A DNA stretch of 7,117 nucleotides from Candidatus Coatesiibacteriota bacterium (GTDB taxonomy: Bacteria; Oederibacteriota; CAKKQC01), in contig JAHFSL010000127.1 of the NCBI GenBank assembly GCA_023265785.1, positions 1-7,117 on the forward strand, given 5' to 3'. A program made the position numbers and the translations under genes. Under the pieces are notes generated by a model. It did not search any database. It saw only the letters and a list, made by a program, of their open reading frames with translations, and had not been told where the DNA came from. Shown here piece by piece: positions 1 to 6,040 of this stretch; position 1 is the first letter of the stretch, and every line of letters starts with the position of its first letter.

Positions 1-1
1 T

Positions 2-3000
2 TATTCCAATGTGGCCGGCGCCTTTGTGGTCGTGACCGATGCCTTGGCTCCGCCTCGCATCGTCGGGCTTCAGGTCCATGCGGGGGACGGGCTCGTGGAT
101 CTTTCGTGGTCCGTCCAGCAGGGCACGAACTTGGTCAGGTGCATCTGGCTCTATCGTCGGGAGGGGACGGGGGCCCTGGTCCTCACCCGCACCCTGACCT
201 CCGCGGCGATCTCATTGCTGGACCTCCGGGTGGAAAACCGGATGCCGTATGGCTATGCACTTGCCGCGGTGGACACCACCAACCAGCCCGGGCCCGCGAC
301 GGACGAGGTGACCGTGACGCCATTCACCAAAGACTGGCCCATGTTCCAGCGGGACGCGGTGCACGAAGCGAGCGATCCGGACGTGTCCATCCCGCCCCCG
401 TTTGAGGAACGTTGGCGGACGAGCCTGACGGGGGACAGTGGGATTTTCTTCAGCGGGTACCAAGGTCCGGTCATCGTGGGGGGAACGGTGTATATGACCT
501 CGGTGGGCGGGGATGTGCGGGCGTACCGGGCCGACACGGGGGCCACCCTGTGGATGCACAGCGGGGTGGGGCGGACCATCAACTCCTCGCCCGTGCACCA
601 CGGCCTCATCTACGTGACCCATGACCACGGGCTGACGGTCTTCAACACGGCCACGGGGGCGTTGGTCTGGACCATGCCGGGGAGTGCTCCGGGGACGCTG
701 GGGCCCAGCGATGTGGGGATGGGGCAGGAGTCCTCGCCCATCATCTACAAGGGCATTCTGTATGCCGGCATGATTTGGCACAACCAATTTTCGGTCGTGG
801 CAGTGGACATTGACCCCATCTCCCCGACCTACCGGACCGTCCTCTGGGCACGGGGATTCGGGTTCACCTTCGTCAAGGCCTCGCCGGGGGCGGGGCATGG
901 GTTCGTGTACATGGTGAGCGGCGACGGCGTGTTGCGGGCGCTGAACCCCTTCACGGGGGCGACGGTCTGGGAACGGTTCCTTGGGGCGTTCGTGACCACC
1001 ACGGAGTCCATCAACCTCAATGTCGTGCCGCCCGTCGTCCTGGTCGCCCACGAGAGCGGCAATCTCCTCGCCTTTAACGCGGACACCGGCGTGCCGGCCT
1101 GGACGCGGTTCGTCAACTCGCGGTTCACCTCCCCGGCCCTGTCGGGGACCACTGTGTTCATCGCCTCCCACCTGGTGAACACAGTCCATGCCCTGAACGC
1201 GATCACCGGGGCCGATGTCTGGATCGCCACGACCTTCACGACGACGGGGCTGGGGATTTCGCAGGGGGGACCGGCGGTGGCGGACGGCCGGGTGCACCTG
1301 TATGCGACCAACGGTCAGGTCTTCACCCTGAATGCAGCGACGGGCGCGACCCTCGATGTCCTGAACCTGCCGAATGTTCACCTCATCACCGCCCACTTGT
1401 CAGCCGGTGCCGGTCACCTGTATTTCCCGTCTTCTGACGGGCAGATGGTGGCGCTGGCGTCGGTGACCACGCCGCCCCGGGCGTTGACGGCCCTGGGGAC
1501 GGTGGGCCAGATCGCGCTGTCCTGGGCTCCGCCGGATCTCAATGTCGCCTTCATCACCGGGTACCGGGTGTACCGGACCACCGTGGCGGGCGGGGTGGAG
1601 ACGGCCGTCGCCGATCTCTTCGGCGTGGGCACCACCGCCTTCCTGGACACGACCATGCGGCTCCGGCAGGACATGGCGTACCGCGTGGCCGCGGTGGATG
1701 CGCGCGGCCTGGTGGGCCGCAAGGCCGGGCCGGTCACCGCCCGGGCCTTCTTCGCGCCGACTTTGGTGGCGGACGTGACGGCACCCCTGTCCGGAGAGCT
1801 TGTCTGCCTGAACCTTGCGGCGACGGTCACGGCGACGGGGACGGCCACATCCGGCAACTTCACGCGGTACAGGCTGGAGCTGGTGGAGGGCGGGATGACG
1901 ACCACGGTTCTGGAGTTCACCCGGTCAGTGGTGGGCGGGACCCTGGGCGTCCTGCCCATTTCGCAGTTGGGGAAACCGGGGGTCCTGCTCACGGTCTTCG
2001 ATGAGACCGGCCTGACCGCGGGGGCGGTGGTGACGATTGATGCACCCGTCCGCGCCCTGACCGCTGACGTGACCTGGCCTGCGGATGGGCAGATCGTCCT
2101 GACGGCGTGCGACCTGGCGCCGTATACCCTGACGCTGACCGGCCGGTCCTTGGGCTCCCGGTTCGCCGGATACCGGTTGGAGCTGGCCCGGCTCTCCTCG
2201 TCGCTGATCGTCCTGTCCACTTCGACTTTTGCGGACCCGGTGGATGCGGAGGGGAGGCTGGGGATGGTCGTCCTTCCTGACTGCGACAGTTTTGTCGTCC
2301 GGATTGTCGTGCAGGACGCCTGCGGCCGAACCGTGACGACGACCGTGACATTGCAGTCGCAATCCTCGGCCCAATTCCTGGCCAGCATTGAGACGTTTTC
2401 GGCACGGGGGCGCGATCCCGGGGAGCATCGTCATCCGATGGATGTGGCGGTGGACCGGGAGGACTTCCTGTGGGTGGTAGACACCGCCAATCACCGCGTC
2501 CAGAAATACACGGCCACGGGCCAGTTCCTCTTTGAGTTCGGGGAAGCCGCAGCCGGCTCAGCCACCGGCGTTTCTTTCGGCGAGCCGATCGCCGCCGCAG
2601 TGGACAGCCTCAACCGGCTCCTTGTTGTGGATCGGAGAACCGCATTGGTTCAGACCTTCGACGAAAATGGGGTGAACGTTGGCCGGTTCGGGGGAACCGG
2701 CGGTGGCCTCGGGAGGTTCCGGCACCCGGAGGGGATTACGCTGACCCCCGAAGATCTGATCCTTATTGCGGACACGGGGAATGACCGGGTCCAGGTGCTC
2801 ACCGGACAGGGGCTGGCCCTTCGTTCCCTCGGGTCGAGCGGAACGGGACCGGATCAATTCAGGCATCCCACCGGCATCGCGGTGGAGGCGACGGCGGGGA
2901 TGTACCTGGTGGCGGATAACGGGAACAATCGGATCCAACTCCTCAATCCGAACGGCACTTTTGTCGGAAGCGTGGGGTCCGCCGGAAGCGGCCCGGACAA

Positions 3001-3619
3001 TCTGCTCGCCCCGCAGGAAGCGGTCGTGAATGCGGGCCTGGGAGGATTCATTTCGGATACCGGCAACAACCGGGTGGTCTGGAAGGTGGCGCGTCCGGGG
3101 TCCCAACAAACTTACCTGATTCCTCCGGCCGGCTCGGGGGTCTCACTGTTCGATCAGCCCCACGGGCTGGCCCTCAACCATGATGCCAGCCGGCTCTATG
3201 TCGCAGACACAGGGCATGATCGGATCGTCGCGCTTCGACTCAAGGCGCAGATAGATCGGACTCCGCCGCGGGCGGTCATCGCGCTTCCCGGAGACGGCTC
3301 GACAGTGACCGGGCTGGTCACGATCCGGGGGACCGCCGCTGACGCGTGGTTCCAGGATTACCGGATCGAAATTGGAACTGGAGATCGCGCGCCCGTCTTT
3401 ACGACACTGTCGCTGTCATCCACGGCCGTATGGGATGGGCCCCTGGCATCATGGGACACCTCCACCCTGACGCCAGGCGTGTACATCATCCTGCTTACCG
3501 TCTCTGACCGGTCAGGCAACATGTCACAGACCTCGGTCCAGGTTCAGGTCACCTCCCAAACGCTGGTCTTTCGCACACGTGGGGGCGGATCAATCGCGGT
3601 GGTGCGATTGACACCCTAG
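2..3619 (+). CDS. Giant beta-propeller protein (FN3, PQQ-like and NHL domains), 5'-truncated
   Basis: The frame is already open at the window edge (codons at 2-10 are sense) and the protein begins inside a domain, so the GTG at 11 is not taken as the start; signal peptide and N-terminus lie upstream. Counting codon 11-13 as residue 1, 1202 residues are visible: FN3-like (about 14-104); eight-bladed PQQ-like propeller (about 108-484) opening with DWPMFQRDAVHEA; FN3-like (488-578); beta-sandwich modules (about 588-676 and 685-782); six-bladed NHL propeller (790-1078); a third sandwich module (1086-1180) and a short tail. No sorting signal, membrane helix or catalytic motif was recognised. FN3 and NHL mosaics are usually secreted or surface proteins that bind ligands or partners, so export is inferred from architecture only. 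Nothing links it functionally to the arabinose genes; it probably ends its own transcription unit. The coding frame and domain calls are firm; the role is unknown. Confidence 0.9.
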   Translation, partial: YSNVAGAFVVVTDALAPPRIVGLQVHAGDGLVDLSWSVQQGTNLVRCIWLYRREGTGALVLTRTLTSAAISLLDLRVENRMPYGYALAAVDTTNQPGPATDEVTVTPFTKDWPMFQRDAVHEASDPDVSIPPPFEERWRTSLTGDSGIFFSGYQGPVIVGGTVYMTSVGGDVRAYRADTGATLWMHSGVGRTINSSPVHHGLIYVTHDHGLTVFNTATGALVWTMPGSAPGTLGPSDVGMGQESSPIIYKGILYAGMIWHNQFSVVAVDIDPISPTYRTVLWARGFGFTFVKASPGAGHGFVYMVSGDGVLRALNPFTGATVWERFLGAFVTTTESINLNVVPPVVLVAHESGNLLAFNADTGVPAWTRFVNSRFTSPALSGTTVFIASHLVNTVHALNAITGADVWIATTFTTTGLGISQGGPAVADGRVHLYATNGQVFTLNAATGATLDVLNLPNVHLITAHLSAGAGHLYFPSSDGQMVALASVTTPPRALTALGTVGQIALSWAPPDLNVAFITGYRVYRTTVAGGVETAVADLFGVGTTAFLDTTMRLRQDMAYRVAAVDARGLVGRKAGPVTARAFFAPTLVADVTAPLSGELVCLNLAATVTATGTATSGNFTRYRLELVEGGMTTTVLEFTRSVVGGTLGVLPISQLGKPGVLLTVFDETGLTAGAVVTIDAPVRALTADVTWPADGQIVLTACDLAPYTLTLTGRSLGSRFAGYRLELARLSSSLIVLSTSTFADPVDAEGRLGMVVLPDCDSFVVRIVVQDACGRTVTTTVTLQSQSSAQFLASIETFSARGRDPGEHRHPMDVAVDREDFLWVVDTANHRVQKYTATGQFLFEFGEAAAGSATGVSFGEPIAAAVDSLNRLLVVDRRTALVQTFDENGVNVGRFGGTGGGLGRFRHPEGITLTPEDLILIADTGNDRVQVLTGQGLALRSLGSSGTGPDQFRHPTGIAVEATAGMYLVADNGNNRIQLLNPNGTFVGSVGSAGSGPDNLLAPQEAVVNAGLGGFISDTGNNRVVWKVARPGSQQTYLIPPAGSGVSLFDQPHGLALNHDASRLYVADTGHDRIVALRLKAQIDRTPPRAVIALPGDGSTVTGLVTIRGTAADAWFQDYRIEIGTGDRAPVFTTLSLSSTAVWDGPLASWDTSTLTPGVYIILLTVSDRSGNMSQTSVQVQVTSQTLVFRTRGGGSIAVVRLTP
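332..1462 (+). repeat. Protein-level repeat: eight-bladed PQQ-like beta-propeller
   Basis: Residues 108-484 of the large protein contain eight degenerate blade repeats, starting near residues 155, 193, 241, 289, 338, 373, 419 and 462. Several carry the A-x-N/D-x-x-T-G-x-x-x-W docking pattern of PQQ propellers: AYRADTGATLW, VFNTATGALVW, ALNPFTGATVW, AFNADTGVPAW and ALNAITGADVW. The seventh (TLNAATGATLDVL) has lost the Trp. The count fits the usual eight blades of this superfamily (BamB, quinoprotein dehydrogenases). No quinoprotein active-site signature was noticed, so a structural or binding role is more likely than dehydrogenase activity. Confidence 0.8.
2378..3244 (+). repeat. Protein-level repeat: six-bladed NHL propeller
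   Basis: Residues 790-1078 hold six NHL repeats, each with the pattern P-x-G-(I/V)-A-V-x ... (V/I)-A-D-T-G-N-x-R-(V/I)-Q. Clear copies of the second half are WVVDTANHRVQKY, LIADTGNDRVQVL, YLVADNGNNRIQLL, FISDTGNNRVVW and YVADTGHDRIVAL. Blade 2 is the most degenerate (LVVDRRTALVQTF), and blade 5 lacks the usual P-x-G-I-A-V start. Six blades make a closed NHL propeller. In known proteins NHL propellers bind proteins, peptides, glycans or RNA; the ligand here cannot be read from the sequence. Confidence 0.85.
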
Positions 3620-3636
3620 GGCTCCCCCAATAGGAT
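3608..3636 (+). promoter_or_regulatory. Candidate sigma70 promoter for araB operon
   Basis: A perfect -35 hexamer TTGACA lies at 3608-3613. After exactly 17 nt comes TAGGAT at 3631-3636, which matches the TATAAT -10 box at four of six positions, including the key A2 and T6. Transcription would start near 3642-3644, about 30 nt before the araB ATG. The -35 box lies inside the last codons of the upstream gene. The match and spacing are seen directly; promoter activity is inferred and assumes a housekeeping sigma of usual specificity. No operator for an AraR- or AraC-type regulator was recognised. Confidence 0.5.
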
Positions 3637-3658
3637 AGAGGGGATTTTCATCCCTTCT
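3637..3658 (+). terminator. Candidate stem-loop at the end of the upstream transcript
   Basis: AGAGGGGAT (3637-3645) pairs with ATCCCTTCT (3650-3658) in a 9-bp stem with one G-U pair and a TTTC loop. It begins 17 nt after the TAG of the large gene. No U-tract follows, only a pyrimidine-rich arm, so it is a weak intrinsic terminator at best; it could instead be an mRNA end-stabilising hairpin. If the promoter above is used, its start point falls within the 5' arm, so only the transcript coming from the upstream gene could fold the full stem. Confidence 0.3.
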
Positions 3659-3661
3659 TCC

Positions 3662-3668
3662 GGGAGGA
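3662..3668 (+). promoter_or_regulatory. Ribosome binding site of araB
   Basis: GGGAGGA contains the core GGAGG (3663-3667) and ends five nucleotides before the ATG at 3673. It is the strongest Shine-Dalgarno sequence in the window and fixes the araB start. Confidence 0.8.
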
Positions 3669-3672
3669 CCGC

Positions 3673-5358
3673 ATGCCGAAATACTCGATCGGGGTGGATT
3701 ACGGGACGGAGTCGGGCCGGGCGGTGCTGGTGGATGTACGGAACGGCCGGGAGCTGGCCACGGCGGTCCACAAGTACGCCAATGGCGTCATTGACCGGGT
3801 CCTGCCCGGCACGAAGATCGTGCTGGAGCCCGACTGGGCGCTCCAGGATCCCAACGATTACCTGGAAGTCCTGAAGCGCACCATCCCGGCAATTCTGAAG
3901 TCCGCGAAGGTCGCGGCGAAGGACGTCATTGGAATCGGGACGGACTTCACCGCCTGCACCATGCTGCCGGTGGACGAGCGCGGGACCCCGCTGTGCATGA
4001 TTCCGAAATGGCGCAACCGGCCGCATGCCTGGGTGAAACTCTGGAAGCACCATGCCGCGCAGGCCGAGGCGGACACGCTCAACCGCATTGCGGCCGAGCG
4101 CGCCGAACCCTGGCTCAAGCTGTACGGCGGGAAGATCTCGTCCGAGTGGATGTTCCCCAAGATCATGCAGATCGCCGCCGAGGACTCCGAGATCTACCGG
4201 GAAGCGGCGCGGTTCATGGAGGCGGCGGACTGGATCGTCCTCCAGTTGTGCGGACTCGAGCGGCGGAACTCCTGCACGGCCGGGTACAAGGCCATCTGGC
4301 ACAAGCGGAACGGGTATCCCTCGTCCGATTTCTTCAAGGCCCTGCACCCCTCCATGGAGCATGTCGTCCGGGATAAGATGTCCACCGACATCTGGTCGCT
4401 GGGGCGCAAGGCGGGCGAGATCACGACCGTGGCGGCCCGGTTGACCACCTTGAAGGAAGGCACGGCCGTGGCCGTCGGGAATGTGGACGCGCATGTGTCG
4501 GTCCCCGCGGCGGGGATCACCGAGGCCGGAAAGATGCTGATGATCATGGGCACCTCGACCTGCCACATGGTGATGGGGACGCAGGAACAGGTGGTGCCCG
4601 GGATGTGCGGGGTCGTCGAGGACGGCATTCTTCCCGGCCTGCAGGGATTCGAGGCCGGCCAGTCCTGCGTGGGGGACCACTTCGCGTGGTTCACGCGCAA
4701 TTGCGTGCCCCAGGCCTACGAGGTCGAGGCGAAGAAGCGGAAGATGAGCATCTTCGAGCACCTCGTGGACCGGGCCTCCAGGCTGGAGGTCGGGGAAAGC
4801 GGCCTGCTGGCGCTGGACTGGTGGAACGGGAACCGGTCGGTGCTCGTGGATGTGGACCTCACCGGGGTCCTGCTGGGGACGACCCTGCTGACCCGGCCCG
4901 AGGAGATCTACCGGGCGCTCATTGAGGCGACGGCCTACGGGACGAATATCATCGTGGAGAATTTCGAGAAGTACGGCGTGCCGGTCCATGAGCTCTATGC
5001 CGCCGGCGGCCTGGCGGAGCGCCACCCCTTCGTGATGCAGGTCTATGCCGATGTCACCGGCCGGACCATCAAGACGGCGCGGTCGGGCCAGGCGCCGGCG
5101 GTGGGCTCGGCCCAGTTCGGCGCGGTCGCAGCGGGGGCGAAGGCGGGCGGATTTGATTCCATCGTGGACGCCGCGAAGGCCATGGGCGGGGTCAAGGACA
5201 AGGTCTACCGGCCCCGGGACAAGGAGCACAAGGCCTATGGCAAGCTCTTTGCCGAGTATGTCACGCTCCATGACTACTTCGGCCGGGGCGCCAATGATGT
5301 CATGAAGCGGCTCAAGGCCATCAAGGCCTCCGCCGTCCGGGCCGGCGCCCGTGGCTAA
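3673..5358 (+). CDS. araB: Ribulokinase AraB
   Basis: ATP-dependent FGGY-family kinase that phosphorylates L-ribulose to L-ribulose-5-phosphate in cytosolic L-arabinose catabolism. Its 561 residues match the usual length of about 560. Visible motifs are the N-terminal phosphate loop IGVDYGTESGR (6-16), DFTACT (91-96), KLWKHHAAQ (122-130), YGGKISSEWM (151-160), the probable catalytic base D272 in GNVDAHVSVP, the nucleotide-site MGTSTCH (292-298), DWWNGNRS (382-389) and YAAGGLAERHPF (442-453). From memory, the chain matches the Bacillus-type AraB almost end to end, including GKISSEWM, MGTSTCH and the WWNGNR region, so confusion with xylulokinase, glycerol kinase or another FGGY enzyme is unlikely. 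The start is set by the strong SD. It is the first gene of a three-gene overlapping operon and ends 8 nt inside araD. No broken motif was seen. Confidence 0.96.
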   Translation: MPKYSIGVDYGTESGRAVLVDVRNGRELATAVHKYANGVIDRVLPGTKIVLEPDWALQDPNDYLEVLKRTIPAILKSAKVAAKDVIGIGTDFTACTMLPVDERGTPLCMIPKWRNRPHAWVKLWKHHAAQAEADTLNRIAAERAEPWLKLYGGKISSEWMFPKIMQIAAEDSEIYREAARFMEAADWIVLQLCGLERRNSCTAGYKAIWHKRNGYPSSDFFKALHPSMEHVVRDKMSTDIWSLGRKAGEITTVAARLTTLKEGTAVAVGNVDAHVSVPAAGITEAGKMLMIMGTSTCHMVMGTQEQVVPGMCGVVEDGILPGLQGFEAGQSCVGDHFAWFTRNCVPQAYEVEAKKRKMSIFEHLVDRASRLEVGESGLLALDWWNGNRSVLVDVDLTGVLLGTTLLTRPEEIYRALIEATAYGTNIIVENFEKYGVPVHELYAAGGLAERHPFVMQVYADVTGRTIKTARSGQAPAVGSAQFGAVAAGAKAGGFDSIVDAAKAMGGVKDKVYRPRDKEHKAYGKLFAEYVTLHDYFGRGANDVMKRLKAIKASAVRAGARG

Positions 5359-6040
5359 GGGGCGCCTGCCGGAGCTCCGGCAGGAGGTCTGCCGGCTGAA
5401 CTGCGAATTGCCCCGGCATGGGTTGGTCACCTGGACCTCGGGGAATGTCAGTGTCCGGGACCCCAAAACAGGGTGGGTGGTCATCAAACCCTCGGGGGTC
5501 AAGTTCGAGGACCTGACGCCCGCCGACCAGGTCATCGTGGACCTCAAGGGGAATGTCATTGAGGGAACGAGAAACCCGTCGGTGGACGCGCCCACGCATC
5601 TCTATATCTACCGGAAGCGCCCCGATGTGAACGGGATCGTCCACACGCACTCGAATTACGCCACGGCCTTCGCCGCTGTGGGCCGATCCATCCCGGTGTA
5701 CCTCACGGCCATGGCGGACGAGTTTGGCGGGCCGATTCCCTGCGGTCCGTACGCGAAAATCGGCGGCGAGGAGATCGGGAAGTGCGTGGTGGACCACATC
5801 GGAAGGTCTCCCGCCATCCTGCTCAAGAATCACGGGGTCTTCACGGTCGGCAAGACCGGCGAGGCGGCACTCAAGGCGGCCGTCATGACCGAGGATGTGG
5901 CCCGCACGGTCCACCACGCGCTCCAGATCTGGAAGCCATCTGTCATTTCTCCTGCCGAGGTGGCCCGGGCGTTCCGGCGGTATGCCGACAAATACGGCCA
6001 GCGGGGCAGGGTGCTGGCGAAGGTGGATGCCTCAACATGA
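5351..6040 (+). CDS. araD: L-ribulose-5-phosphate 4-epimerase AraD
   Basis: Class II aldolase/adducin-fold enzyme that converts L-ribulose-5-phosphate to D-xylulose-5-phosphate by retro-aldol chemistry, feeding the pentose phosphate pathway. Its 229 residues are close to the 231 of E. coli AraD. Aligned from memory, the metal site is complete: D79, H98 and H100 (in IVHTHS) and H161 (in KNHGVF) correspond to E. coli D76, H95, H97 and H171. The catalytic acid D123 (ADEFGG) matches D120, and Y215 in KYGQ near the C-terminus probably matches Y229. The phosphate-binding segments SGNVS (30-34) and KPSGV (46-50) are present. The GTG start is forced: the in-frame stop at 5303-5305 is followed by no other start codon before 5351. 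It lies inside the araB 3' end with no clear SD, so translation probably depends on coupling to araB. A fuculose-phosphate aldolase is less likely given the AraD-type motifs and the araB neighbour. Confidence 0.94.
   Translation: MAKGRLPELRQEVCRLNCELPRHGLVTWTSGNVSVRDPKTGWVVIKPSGVKFEDLTPADQVIVDLKGNVIEGTRNPSVDAPTHLYIYRKRPDVNGIVHTHSNYATAFAAVGRSIPVYLTAMADEFGGPIPCGPYAKIGGEEIGKCVVDHIGRSPAILLKNHGVFTVGKTGEAALKAAVMTEDVARTVHHALQIWKPSVISPAEVARAFRRYADKYGQRGRVLAKVDAST
6020..6027 (+). promoter_or_regulatory. Ribosome binding site of the M24-like gene
   Basis: AAGGTGGA differs from AAGGAGGA by one base and sits nine nucleotides before the ATG at 6037, inside the end of araD. It supports starting the next gene at the ATGA overlap rather than at a later Met. 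Confidence 0.6.

Noticed and set aside
11..13. GTG as the true start of the large gene
   Set aside because: The frame is open upstream to the window edge, there is no room for an SD, there is no signal peptide, and the sequence begins within a beta-domain. The gene is cut by the window.
212..1396. 394-residue minus-strand open frame opposite the PQQ-like propeller
   Set aside because: Shadow of high-GC coding sequence: Arg/Gly/Pro/His-rich translation without motifs, while the plus strand has clear repeat structure.
332..1462. PQQ-dependent dehydrogenase
   Set aside because: The propeller repeats are PQQ-like, but no quinoprotein active-site signature was noticed and the domain sits in an FN3/NHL mosaic, so enzymatic use of PQQ is not supported.
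1414..2388. 324-residue minus-strand open frame
   Set aside because: Antisense to the FN3 and sandwich modules; no recognisable domain and no plausible ribosome binding context.
3616..5595. 659-residue open frame on the minus strand opposite araB
   Set aside because: It is antisense to a clearly homologous ribulokinase. Its composition (rich in Arg, Pro, Gly, His and Asp) is typical of a GC-rich shadow frame, and no domain was recognised.
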